DNA from: Papilionanthe hookeriana x Papilionanthe teres
Taxonomy: Eukaryota > Streptophyta > Magnoliopsida > Asparagales > Orchidaceae
Assembly (NCBI GenBank): GCA_022702705.1
Contig: CM040426.1
Span: 79,693,877 to 79,757,876 of the forward strand
Direction of reading: 5' to 3'
Length of the DNA stretch: 64,000 bases
The notes beneath the pieces were generated by a model. It was given only the letters and a program-made list of their open reading frames with translations. It was not told where the DNA came from and did not search any database. Position numbers and translations under genes: made by a program. Below are positions 46,080 to 57,281 of the stretch, piece after piece. Positions within the stretch are counted from its first letter, which is position 1. Each line of letters begins with the position of its first letter.

Positions 46080-47538
46080 TAGGTTTTTGGGGGTGAGACC
46101 ACTTAATAGTCTCCTCATCTTTGATGGTCATCAGGACGTTAACACGCGACGTGTTGAGTGGTGTATGCTCTTTCTTAGGTCGGTGCTCACCTTTTTAGCC
46201 AGCAAGTTAAGGTGGGAGGTCACAATTTCTCTGTTGTTTGGACTTTGTCTATTGTAAAGATTGATTACTGTCTCTGACGTTACTCTTGTGCTTTCCCCCA
46301 AAATGCTCGAACTCATCCTTGAGCTGATGGCCACGTTCACTGTGATTTTGACCACAACACTGCAGGTAAGGCCAGCATAAGTATGAATTATCTCCCGAAT
46401 CAGTGAAGAGCAGAAGGGTCCTCAGTGGAGCCCCCCAAGGAAGACTCCTCTCAGTAACTTCGGATCTACTTCTAGAATTAGACGGGCTTCAGAGAAAAGC
46501 CTACAAAAGTAGTCCTTGAGCGACTCTCCTCACTTTGATGAATTCCCAAGAGATGAGATGAATCCTTGATGATATGTTGGTTTGCCTTGAACTGCTTCGT
46601 GAAAATTCTGGCAAGCTTATTATAGGTGTCTACAGTACCCCATAGCAGAGAGTGGGACCAGATGCGAGCTTGTCATTAAGAGTGGCTTGGAACAATTTAC
46701 ATGGAAGCGCATTAGAGACGCGCTGAATGTGCATGATGGTTCAAAAATAATCAATATGTTCATAGGGGTCAGTTATCTCTTCATAAGTGTCGATGTTTGA
46801 AAAATTGAAGCCTGTTGGGATGGGGAGTTGGAGGATCACATCCGCAAAAGGAGAAGATTCGTGGACATTATGGTGAGTGGGGAAGCGATCATTCTTCCCA
46901 GAAAAAGCATTGTAACTTGTTATGAATGACATCATCTGGAATGACAGTAAGACATGATAATGTCAACTAAGCTGCATGATATTAGTAGAACTTGCGATGT
47001 ATTGGAGTTAAGCATCACCGACCTGGTAGGGGAAGTTTTCCTTCTTGGGGAGGGGAATCGGTACGAGTTCCTCTAAGTAGTGTGTTTCCAGAAGGTCACT
47101 GAGTTAATAGTAAATAAACTTCATTCAACGGTATGGGCTGCAGCTTCTGAGCCTCACTTAGGAGCTAAAGGATCTCTAGTTGAGACTTCTCCGTTTTGTG
47201 CACTCGGTCTTCTATAGTAGGACCTGAGACACCATTATTGGCAGGCTAGCATCTTCTAGGGTGGAAAGACGAAGAAGCATGCCACCCTTGGCTTCGTGAT
47301 TGCTCCATGGAACGATGGATGTTGGAGCGAGATGCTCCATTGTCACAAATATTGTGTCTGGTGGCCATATATAGGGCTGCCAAGACGACTCCTTGTTCGC
47401 GAACAGCTCGTGTTCGGCTCATGAAGAAGCTCGTGTTCGACTCGTTCGCTAAGTTAACAAGCCTTAACGAGTCGAACACAAACAAAGATTTGTTCGTTCG
47501 TGTTCGGCTAGTTTTAGCTCGAAATAGTATTCATCAAT

Positions 47539-47596
<58 letters not shown>

Positions 47597-47960
47597 GATG
47601 AGCATTATTTTAAAAAATTTAAAGATTTATAATCAATTAAAATTATTAATTAAGTAAATAGAATAAAAATTATTAAATTAGATTCAAATGATGTTTTAAT
47701 GTAAACAATAATTCTTAAATCTTGTCCCAACCCTTAACATCTTATGGTTACATGATTAGAGTTGTCAAAACGACTCTTTGTTCTTAAACAGCTCGTGTTT
47801 GGCTCGCTAAGCAAACAAGTCGAACACGAACACACTTTCTGGACTTGAAATATAAACGAGCCGAACACAAGCTGAGTCTGGGCTCGCTCGAGTTCGGCTC
47901 GTTTACACCCCTAGCCATATAGTAAGCCTCGTAAGTACTTCAAGGGGGATTGAGATTTCC
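46080..47960 (-). pseudogene. Tat gag remnant, interrupted by a hAT element
   Basis: The N-terminal part (47246-47371, continued at 47914-47960) reads MATRHNICDNGASRSNIHRS. The gag domain at 46590-46935 reads SSPFADVILQLPIPTGFNFS and YEEITDPYEHIDYF, then RVSNALPCKLFQATLND, the typical Tat gag pattern. Stops and frameshifts abound. The start region is split by the hAT insertion at 47372-47913. Confidence 0.75.
47372..47913. mobile_element. Non-autonomous hAT element, 542 bp
   Basis: Ends TAGGGCTGCCAAGACGAC and (inverted) TAGGGGTGTAAACGAGCC. Perfect 8-bp target duplication GCCATATA at 47364-47371 and 47914-47921, diagnostic for hAT. Subterminal repeats of CGTGTTCGGCTCG type lie on both sides, including GTTCGCGAACAGCTCG near the left end. 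An (AT)n tract lies at 47540-47595. No transposase. Confidence 0.93.
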
Positions 47961-47976
47961 AACATGCGACGCCCAA
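47959..47976 (-). other. Primer binding site of the Tat element
   Basis: The minus strand reads TTGGGCGTCGCATGTTGG directly after the 5' LTR, a degenerate version of the TTGGCGCCGTCTGTGGG primer region usual in Tat elements. Confidence 0.6.
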
Positions 47977-47982
47977 CTGATT

Positions 47983-48892
47983 TGTGCTAGAAAATATGTG
48001 GTAATAGAGTAACAAATTAACGTTTTAGTGTGGTACGAAGATTCAACACACACTTGGAAAAGAGAGAGTAACTAATAATGACATCAAAAGTTTTTACATG
48101 GAAAATCGAGAAAGAAAAAAACCATGTGGCCTGACCAAGCTAAAGAATTCCACTATAAAAAGATGATCATAGTTGCAATCACTTATTTCACAGACGGGAA
48201 AGGGTTACTAGATTCCTAAGTTACAATGTCGACTACGGAGACCGATAGCAATTGGCAGCTTCCGATTGGTGGTGTTCGGCACTGATTGACGGCGGTCGGC
48301 GGTGGTCGACAACGGTTAATGATAATCGATTGCGGCAGGAGTGGTGATGGAAATTAGTTTCTTCTAAAAGCTTCAAGTTATTTCTTAAGACTCATGCTCT
48401 CCTTCTCTCCTCATCAGAGGGGTTGGGCTATATTTATAAAGTTCTGGACGCAATTAATGCAGAGAGCTTCCCTTAATCAGACGACTCATAGAGTTTCCCT
48501 TAATCGGACGACATTTGATGAACATTTGAGTGCCTTAATGATGTCGGAATTGAGTGATTTTTGGTTTGTTGGATTTATTTTGTTAAGGCACTCGACTTGA
48601 TTATAGACTCGTCAGAATCGACATTCATTTGACATTCCAAATTTGTCCGGAAAACTTCCAAAAGTGGTTTAATAGCTTGATCTGGGCTTAATTTGGTTCC
48701 GATTGGTCCAATTTTGATAACATTGGATTCTTCTTGTCGAGCCAGTCAATTTGACTGTAATTTTGTTGAAATCGGAATTCTAGATAATTCTTTATAGAGG
48801 TTTGAATATTTCTTGCTCAAAAAGTCACTTCGAGATCCGTGTCATGCCTAGAGATTTGTGCAAGATGATAGAGAATTTTTGGAGGAGTATCG
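47983..48892 (-). repeat. 5' LTR of the Tat element
   Basis: 910 bp. Begins TGTGCTAG and ends GGAGTATCG on the plus strand. Next to ACATA (48893-48897). A TATA region CTTTATAAATATAGCC lies on the minus strand near 48430. It shares TTGATAACATTGG and CGGTCGGCGGTGGTCG blocks with the LTRs at 30818 and 37671. Confidence 0.82.
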
Positions 48893-48897
48893 ACATA

Positions 48898-49056
48898 CAT
48901 ATCACTCAAATTTTTAACATCACATCAAAATACTATCATCACTTCTTTCCTAATAATAGAATACGCATTTTCATCCATAAAACTTGGTGTTATAAGGATA
49001 AATATCAAATTTTAGGTATTGCATATATAAATACATAGAAATTATGTGGTATGTAT
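48898..49056. mobile_element. Right half of the MITE that received the Tat element
   Basis: Ends TTTTAGGTATTGCATATATA, then GAAATTATGTGGTATGTAT, the standard right end of the MITE family. Its left half lies beyond the element (37605-37670, and duplicated at 30750-30817: CTCAATTCTTACGTATTTAC, then ATCTAACACCTAGAC). Confidence 0.6.
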
Positions 49057-50100
49057 AAATTTCCCTAAAAATATTAGAAAAGAGTAACGACTTTTAGAAA
49101 GAAAAAAAAGCAACGAAAATCAAGAAAATGCACCAAAAAAAGTATAAAAATGAAAAAATAAAAAATAAAAAAGCTTAAAAGTAACCCCATCAATGATAAC
49201 AAATCCACCATCATCACCATCGTGTCACCGTCACTTCCTGACTATTATCTTTTATTCTTATAATTCGTTGAAATTATTTAAATTGATTTACGTCCCCTAG
49301 TCATTTCTCTTTCAGATTTTCAACGGAGTAACATCTGATGTCTCCTTTATCAACTCTAATGTGAATGTTAGATTTTTGTACAGTACTAAGACATTAATAC
49401 ATCTCTATCATCACAAATCTCCGGCACACAACAATATATAATCATCCAACAAACCTATATTCTAAAAAGAATTGGAAATTAGAAGATATAAAAGTATTGA
49501 ACATATGATTAATAATTTAGTGGACTTTCCTCCAAATCATATAATCAACGACCCGCCATTACGTCAAATCTCTATCTCTTTCATAATTGACATTAAATAT
49601 TGAGAATAATTAACGCTTTTTGAATATAAAGTTATAGCCGAATTTGCATAAATGCAGACAATCAACCTCTTTTTTGAGTACAATCAAAGCTCCGCTGCGA
49701 ATATTGATTATCTCGGTAATCACGAGCTTAATCCATCCACATAAGACGATCAGAAAAAGTTGGAAGGCATTTCAATTCAGAAGTGTTTCTATTAAAAACC
49801 TTACGATTGATTTATAAAAGAGAACAGAAAAAAATTTCTATTAAAATATTTTTGTAAATTTAAACTAATCGCAAATAAAAAAGTTTTTTGATGAAGTAAA
49901 AATTAAAAAAAGAAAAAGAATTATGTCGTTTTTCTTTTATCTGTAGGAGCTATTATAAAGTTTTAATATCAGTTGGATGGTCGGTTTGGTGGGAAGTCTG
50001 TAACAATAAACAAAGGGCACATTTGAGATTCTGTTTTTATGGTTATTATGTTATGGAAAAGGAGAAGCCGTGTTTGAAAACATTTTTTATTTTGGAGCGT
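49057..50100. other. No gene recognised
   Basis: AT-rich intergenic DNA with A-rich runs. No domain, RNA gene or repeat was seen. Confidence 0.55.
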
Positions 50101-50149
50101 TTCACTGGCTAAGGGCCGCAGCAAGTCGAATGCTCAAAACGGAAGCGGG

Positions 50150-50380
50150 AAGGGCATTCCACGGCTGGAGGTGCGTTCCGAGGTGCCTTTGACGTCACTG
50201 CCCCTTTGAATTTCAAGTAATCCCACGTCCTATCCTCGCATATACCCTGGCCTCTATCCTCCTTTATCACTCGTATCGTTAGGGCCGAAACTTGGTTTCG
50301 CTCCCCTCCCTCTGTTCAACGCCGACAAGTTGCTAAAACCTTCCGGTGAAGTTTTCTTCTCTATGGATCTTTTTTTTTTT
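50150..50380 (+). promoter_or_regulatory. Putative host promoter and 5' leader
   Basis: Markedly GC-richer than the surroundings. It contains a perfect TGACGTCA (50190-50197, bZIP C-box/CRE type), a CCCACGTCC site, a TATA-like GCATATACCC near 50237 and a pyrimidine-rich leader (CTCCCCTCCCTCTG). No long coding frame follows; a GGTGAAG near 50344 could be a 5' splice site leading into the repeat-filled region. Function inferred from composition only. Confidence 0.4.
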
Positions 50381-50569
50381 TTTTTTTTGTTCATTCGATG
50401 TCTAACTCTGTGTTTCTTGTTTCTTCTGTGAAATTTTTTGTGTTCTTGATTTTCATATCTATCCATTGATGTTTGATGGTTGATTAACTTGGTCTTTTCC
50501 ATACATATGCGTAGATGGATATTTTGTGGGAAGATTTCAAAGTATTTGTTTTTTTTTTTGTATTGCATA

Positions 50570-53150
50570 TATGTTGATGTAAAGTTGAAGTTTGGAAGAT
50601 AAATTAGTTAGCATCATTTATAGTAATCTTGATAAAGTATTAAAAGCTATGGAATGGAAAATATATGAGATTTGTTCATCTGTTTATTAAAGATTTATTA
50701 TTTTAAATATATTATTGTGGAGTAATATTTTAGAGTGGAGAATGTTGAGCACTGCTCCTTTTTTTTTAGTATTCTTCTCATTGAGATCGTTATAAATAGA
50801 ATCGTATACTGCTTTACGTACATTTAAGTTTGCATTATATATAAGTTAGCAATGTCCTTACTTTTCTAAGCAATTAGTAGAAGCAATGAGATGAAATATA
50901 TATGAGCAATACTCATATGTTTATTTCAACATTTTTTTGTTGATTTATTTTCTTTAGATAGATATATGAGCACTTATTTTCAATTTGTTTAACATATTTT
51001 GCTTGTTGAATCATTACATTTGTTTCCTCCTTAGTGTGAAGTAACATTTTAGGTTGAGAATGTTGGACACTGCTTCTTTTTTAAATCTATCTAAGAGAAT
51101 TGCTTTTCTTTGTTGCACATCTGAAGTTTGAATGATAGATAAGTTAGTAACATCCTTATTTATTCTGATCAATCAGTAGAAGCAATGAGATGAAATATAT
51201 ATGAACATTGTTCATCTGTTTATTCTAGTTTTGTTTACTGGTTTATTTTGTTTTTATTGTATATGAGCACTGGTTTTGAGCTTGTCTAACAAATTTTGTA
51301 GCCCATATTGTTTGCTCCTAACTCCTTCGTGTTGAGAAATATTTTGAGGGGAGAATGTTGAGCACAGCTTCTTTTTTTAGTTTATCCAAGACTTTTATAA
51401 ATAGAACTTTGTCGCACATTTGAAGTATGCATGATAGATAAGTTAACAAAATTCTTACATGTTCTGATCAATCAGTAGAAGCAATATGATGAAATATATA
51501 TGAGAATGCTCATCTGCCTGTTTCAGATTTATTTGTTGATTCATTTTGATTGGATAGATATAGAGCAGCGGTTTTCAGTTTTTCTGATAAATTTTGCTGG
51601 CCGAATTACTTGTCATTACCTCCTCTTAGGTTATAGTAAAAGTTTGAGATGGAGAATGCTAAGCATTGGTCCCTTTTTTTAGTTTTATTCTGATTAGACT
51701 TTTATAAATAGAATTACATATGTTTTGTTGCACATTTGAAATTTGCAAGATAGATAAGTTAGCATAATTCTTACTTGTTTTGAAAAATCAGTAGAAGCAA
51801 TTGGATGAAATATATATAATAATGCTTTTCTGTTTATTTCGGTTTTTTTTTTGTTGGTTTATTTTCTTTAGATAGGTATACGAGCACTTGTTTTTAGTAT
51901 GTCTAACATATTTTCCTAGTCAAATTATCTGAACTTGCCTCCTCCTTAATGTGGAGTAATATTTTTGGAGGAGAATTTTGAGCACTAATTCTTTTTAAAA
52001 AATTTTTTGAGACATTTATAAATAGAATTGCATATTATTTGCTGCACATTTAAAGTTTAGATGATAGATAAGTTAACAACATCTTTATCTTTCATGATCA
52101 ATCAATAAAAGCAATGAAATGAAATATGTATGAGTGTTGTTTATCTATTTATTTTAGTTTTTTTGTTAGTTTTTTTATTGATATATGAGCTCTAGTTTTC
52201 TGTTTGTGTAACGAAGTTTGCTGGTCTAATTTTTTTCTCTTGGCTTCTTCTCAATGAGGAGTAATATTTCGGCGGGAGAATGTTAAGCGCAATTTTATTT
52301 TTTTAGTTTATCTGATACTTTTATAAATATAATTGCATATGCATTGTTGCACATGTGAAGTATTCATGATATATAAGTTACCAAAATACTTATCTGTAAT
52401 GATCAATCAATAGAAGCAATGTGATGAAATATATATAAGCAATGCTCATCTATTTGTTTTAGATTTTTTTTTTTGCTTATTTTGTTTGGATATATATATG
52501 AGCACTGGTTTTCAGTTTTTCTAACAATTTTTACTTGTCAAATTGCTTGTTCTTGCCTTATCCTCAATGTACAGTAATATTTTGGGGGAGAATGTTAAGC
52601 ACTGCTCGCTTTTTTAGTTTTCTTATCCCGAGACTTTTATAACTAAAATTGCATATGTTTTACTACACATTTGAAGTTTGCATGATAGATAAGTTAGCAG
52701 TATTCTTACATGTTCTGAACAATCACTAGAAGCAATAAGATGAAAAATATATAAGCAATGTTCATATGTTTATTTCATTTTTTATTGGTTTAATCTTTTT
52801 AGGTAAGTATGTGGGCACTAGTTTTCAGTTTGATTAACATATTTTACTGGTCAAATTCTTTGCACCTGTTTCCTCCTCAGTATAGAGTAACAATTTGGGG
52901 GGAGAATGTTAAGAACTATTTTCATTTTTTAGTTTCCTTCTACTAAGACTTTTTGCAATAAAATTACAAATACTTTGTTGAACATTTGAAGTTTGCATAA
53001 TAGATAAGTCAACGACATCCAAAAAGTGTTATAGAAGCTATGGAATGAAATACATTTCAGCATTTGAATGCTAATCACTGATCAAAACACTAGAAGCTAT
53101 GAAATGAATGACATTTCAACATTTTTTTTTGTTTCTTTCAGAATTTTATA
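50570..53150. repeat. Tandem array of ~310-bp units
   Basis: The landmark AGAAGCAATGAGATGAAATA recurs near 50880, 51180, 51480, 51796, 52107, 52417 and 52731, with weaker copies near 50648, 53033 and 53088. Spacing is 298-317 bp. Other landmarks repeated in phase: GGGGGAGAATGTTGAGCACT, CTTTTATAAATAGAATTGCA and ATATGAGCACTGGTTTTCAG. Units differ by about one base in six to ten, so this is an old array. No coding potential. Confidence 0.9.
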
Positions 53151-53559
53151 TGTACTTACCATGCATATGCATTCATTGAGGATATATACCACATAAGGTA
53201 TCAAATGGGAGATTTCATTCAAACGCTATTTAGAGCGATGATTGAAAATAACTATCAAATGGCTCAACCGATCACCACTCATTAATTTTAAATTGGCGAG
53301 GTTATTTTCCACAGATCTACCTGTTACCAAAGAACACGTTCAAGTGCTTATTCAATATGAGAAAACAGTGATTATATATGGAGTCTTCTTTGGTTAAGAG
53401 ATCTCATTGAGATCTAATTATTGCCTCGATGACTCGATTTGGATAGCACATTATAAACAAAAACTTTTTTATGACTATCTTATTTGTCATGTAATCTTTA
53501 GGTTCACATTAGTGCACAGATATGCAAAACAAGTACATCAAAAAATTCTGAAATAAAAA

Positions 53560-53845
53560 AAAAACAATACTCATATATATTTCATTCCATTACTTCTAGT
53601 GATTGATCAGGACATGTAAGGATGTTGTTAACTTATTTATCATGCAAACTTCAAATGTACAACAAAGCATATGCAATTCTATTTATAAAAGTCGCAACAG
53701 AATAAACCTAAAAAAAAAGAAGCGGTGCTCAAAATTTTGCTCCAAAATGCTTCTCTACATTGATGAAAAAGCAAGAGCAAACAATCTGGCCAGCAAAATT
53801 TGTCAGAAAACTGAAAACCAGTGCTCATATATCTATCTAAAATGA
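53560..53845. repeat. Inverted unit of the 310-bp repeat
   Basis: One nearly full unit lies in reverse orientation: CTCATATATATTTCATTCCA, then GATAGATATATGAGCACTGG on the opposite strand at 53817-53836. It can pair with any unit of the direct array 400-3000 bp away. Confidence 0.88.
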
Positions 53846-54297
53846 GAGATGTTGAGGTGGAGTGGATGTTGTTCACTTATTAGAAATGATTCTTGAGATT
53901 TATATGATCTTATTATTACAGATGTTTTGTGAGCCCATTGGTTGACTGGTTTCCATTTATGATGATGCTTTTGGAATGCGATTTGGTGGGCACTTGTCAA
54001 ATCTTTTGAGAAATGTTTAGTAAAGTAATGATAGAAAAAAATAGAACAAAAGCTCAACCGATTACCAATTGTGAATATGAAAATAAAACGACCAAGCTAA
54101 TGACATGGATAATGCCTAGTCTATATGCCAGGATAACACAATTGGTGATTCTGGATGGAGTTAATTTTGATATCTACAACTTGATTCTAAGTTTTATTTT
54201 TACCATTTATCTACCATATACTTGTTTTAGGTTCATGCATTATTGTTTTATATGTCAAATTATGTTGATAAATTTCTTTTTTTTACTTAGATATCAG

Positions 54298-54870
54298 ATG
54301 GGTAAACAAAAAGAACGTGGGATATCCGCATTTGGGATAGGGAGACAGATAAATTTCTGTGATTTATGTTTCAGACAGGTAGAAAAGAGCAATAAACCAA
54401 CCACCCATTTTAATAAGAAAGATTGGCAAAATATAAAGAAACTCTTTCAAGAAAGAACCAGTAGACTTTACGACAAAGAACAACTCAAAAATAAATGGGA
54501 TCAACTTAAAAATGATTGGAAGTTATGGAAGAGCTAAAGAGAGGGGACTCTATTTAGGATGGGACCCTATTTAAAAAAACAGTTGATGCACCTGGGGAGT
54601 GATGACAAGAGAAAATTTCAGTATGTATAAAATCTCACATTCAATATTGCATACTTTTAAATTAAGCACCTTAGAAATCAAGTTTATCAATTGTAGGTTT
54701 TACCGAATGCAAATAAATTTGGACTTGTTGGCATTAACCTGGAGCTGGAAGAGAAGCTAGATACTATGTTCCTTAGTATTGTAGAAATATGGGTCAACAT
54801 CTAGACTACAAAAGAAGAGCCCACCATTAATTTGGATGAGTTTGAATGTGTTATGAGGTCTATGAGGAAC
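54298..54870 (+). pseudogene. MYB/SANT-like DNA-binding domain pseudogene
   Basis: From ATG 54298 the frame reads NFCDLCFRQVEKSNKP, then HFNKKDWQNIKKLFQERTSR and LYDKEQLKNKWDQLKNDWKL with WKS before TAA at 54535. This matches the MYB/SANT-like domain (PF12776 type) of L10-interacting MYB-domain proteins and Harbinger-associated proteins. Homology continues in shifted frames: LYLGWDP, then KKTVDAPGE, then NKFGLVGINLELEEKLDTMF near 54710-54780. Two or more frameshifts and stops show it is dead. An AG acceptor sits right before the ATG, so this may be an internal exon of a gene starting near 50.3 kb. It is cut at 55022 by a retrotransposon LTR. Confidence 0.75.
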
Positions 54871-55021
54871 AACCGAATGAAAGAAACCAGGGGGTGTCCA
54901 GTCACTTCAAGCGACCTGCACCCTAAACACAAAAAGGGAAAAATAGAAGTAAAGTGGGTACAACCCATTTATTCCAGCAAATATCACAGTTAGTGACAAC
55001 CTGCATCGGTATTACTTCAAG

Positions 55022-56965
55022 TGCCTGCATGACACGCCTAAAATATATGCGCTTTTTGCTATATTATTTTACTCATTTTTTTATGATATTACACTTTAAA
55101 GGAAGGTATTTTGTATGTTTTTTGGTTTTAGGTACAAGAAATGGTGATTGGAGCAAAAGGAAGCAAAAACGGTGCAATTTGGAGCAAAAACGAGCAAGAA
55201 ATGAAATTATGCCATGACACATTTCGATAAGTCTTTTGATGCTTAATCACTTTTACATTTCTTGCATATTTTTGAATGAGATTACACTTTAAAGAAATGT
55301 TGTTTTTATGCTTATTTTGTAGGGCTATCTGTTACGAACGCAATGCAACTGAAATAGGGCGAAACGGAGCTAAAATGGAGCCAAACGGAGCGAAACGGTG
55401 GAGCCGCGCAGCAGCCTGCTCGCCGACGGCGAGATCGATCTCGCCAACGGCGAGATTTTCCCGAGACCACCGGAAAATGGCCGAAAAGCTCGCCGACAGA
55501 GAGCTCGAACCCGCCGACAGCGGCCCGGACGACCATGAACCGACTTTTGGCGGTTTTGGGCCAATATTCGACGTATTTGAATGCTTTTTCGAAGGGGTAC
55601 TTAAGGAAACTCTTCGGAATTCGTCCATGCTCTTTAAAAATGGCAAATTTGTGTTAGAAATGAGTAGATTAGAGAGGAAAAACAATAGAGGAAATGAGAG
55701 AAAAACTTAGAGGAATGTTTAGGATTCTTAGATTAAGAGTAGAAATGTAGATTTCTACCCTTTTGGAGAGATTAGAGAGGAGATTTTGAGAGAATTTGTA
55801 AGGGATTTCGCTAGCATTGCGTGGATCACTGGGAGACTTTATGGGAGAGATCTTTGTCTTTCTTTCAAGGGGAAAAAGCTAAGTATTGTTCTTCATTATC
55901 TTATAATTTTGTAAACATTTATTTAGTGGATTTGCTTTTGTTAAATGAAGTTTCATTTATGTTTTCTTCGTGCTTTGTGACGTATCTCTCTTACTCTTTC
56001 TTCTTCTTTGAAAATAGTGGCATAAGAAGATTATGTCATTGTTTTCATTTTACTTTTCTTTTGCAATGAGTAGAAATCATGTTTAGGATTTTGTGATGCA
56101 TGGTAGAAGTAAATTTAATTATAAATGTGATGGTTTTTACTTGCACTTCATTTACATTGCAATAAGGGCCCATTGTAGTGTTAAAATTCGTTGTAATTGC
56201 ATCGACCCGAAAGGGTGGTGTAATCTCAACAAAGTGGAACCACATTCAAATTCCATGGATGGTGAAGTTCATGGGAATTGAATGCAAATAAAAAGGGAAA
56301 TATAATTATCGAGCGTAGAATTGGAGATTTTAGAGTGACGAGCTAAAATCCTCGATTCGGTCCTATAGTTTGGGTCGTTGAAGTGTAGATGTTAGCCCTC
56401 AGGGCGAGGGGAACGTGGGAGCTCCGAAGTGGCAGTTCGGTATCCACCCGACCTAGCCGCGGATTCGCGTAACCAAGCATAGGATTAATCAATGTTCTTT
56501 ATGCCTGGACCAAAGGGTAAAGAATAGGATTGCTCCTATTTGGCACATACAATATTTAATGCATCTCAATCCTATACATTATCTATTTCATTACATAAGA
56601 ATAGCAGTTTTTAATATCTCAAAATTCTCCAAACCAACTCATCCAAAAAGGGTTATCTTTAGAATTAATATTTACATTTAGTTATAGTTACTATCTTTAA
56701 TACTTATATTTAGGAGTAGTTTCTAGACAAAACACAATTTTAATTGACATTCCAAACTAAGGACTATTAGTAGTAGACTAGAATTTGATTAAAGACTGCT
56801 TACTTCACTTCCTCGTGGGATCGATACTGGGGTTTTTAAAGAAAACTCTATATTACTTGAAACGATATGTATACTTGCGTAGTACCCCTAGTGTGTAAAA
56901 TATTTTCTAATTTTTATATCATTTAAGATTTTGCACACCAGCCGCTATTTATAAAACAGGTCAAA
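55022..56965 (+). repeat. 5' LTR of the plus-strand Athila-type element
   Basis: Starts TGCCTGCATGACACG (55022). The first about 188 bp are repeated from 55210 (TGCCATGACAC), each leading to ATTACACTTTAAAG (55089 and 55281). The palindrome array lies at 55419-55524. 56310-56550 matches the corresponding part of the LTRs at 8390-9838 and 62246-63797. The end near 56965 is uncertain because of the doubled primer site. Confidence 0.75.
55419..55524. repeat. Four 15-bp odd palindromes in U3
   Basis: CTCGCCGACGGCGAG at 55419-55433 (perfect), CTCGCCAACGGCGAG at 55440-55454, CTCGCCGACAGAGAG at 55489-55503 and CCCGCCGACAGCGGC at 55510-55524. Two pairs with 21-bp spacing, 70 bp apart. Confidence 0.92.
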
Positions 56966-56980
56966 TTTTTTGCCATGTTT
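56960..56980 (+). repeat. Degenerate first primer-site copy
   Basis: GGTCAAATTTTTTGCCATGT resembles the GGTCAAGTTTTTGGCGCCGT leader and primer site that follows 53 bp later. Confidence 0.55.
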
Positions 56981-57023
56981 TGGAAGTTAATTTACGGCGT
57001 TATTGCGGGTCGGGTCAAGTTTT

Positions 57024-57041
57024 TGGCGCCGTTGCCGGGGA
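57024..57041 (+). other. Primer binding site, tRNA-Asp
   Basis: TGGCGCCGTTGCCGGGGA is a full match to the complement of the 3' end of tRNA-Asp(GUC) with CCA. This is the Athila-type primer. Confidence 0.92.
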
Positions 57042-57281
57042 AGCTTCGGTAAGAACTTTAGGAGAATTTTAGTTGAAGTAATTAGGCTTAGACTTGGAAA
57101 ACTGTAGTGTCGAAAAAACTATTTTTGTGTTAAAAGTGTTTTTATCTGAAAAAGTGTTGTGAAAAAATAACAAGAAAAAATATTTATATGAAAAATAAGG
57201 TGTTCGTGAAAATGTTTTGTTGTGTTGAATATTTTTCATCTGTTATTTGTTTAATTATTAATGTATTGTTTGATGTATTAA

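Larger units (their letters stand above)
37671..48892 (-). mobile_element. Tat-lineage Ty3/gypsy retrotransposon, decayed
   Basis: The minus-strand order is 5' LTR (47983-48892), primer site, gag, protease, RT, RNase H, integrase, then a long 3' region with an opposite-strand ORF, minisatellite and SINE-like segment, and the 3' LTR (37671-38537). Opposite-strand ORFs after integrase and tandem repeats there are known traits of the Tat/Retand group. The flank ACATA appears right of the 5' LTR and left of the duplicated 3' LTR at 30813, which supports a 5-bp target duplication. A hAT element is nested at 47372-47913. All genes are broken. Confidence 0.85.

Noticed and set aside
54013..54297. 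Upstream part of the open frame that leads into the MYB/SANT domain
   Set aside because: The residues before ATG 54298 match nothing and are separated from the domain by a likely splice acceptor, so they were left out of the pseudogene.
57188..57281. Upstream in-frame start for the Athila gag
   Set aside because: The other two gag starts in the window align with ATG 57282, and the upstream codons encode a hydrophobic stretch with no counterpart.
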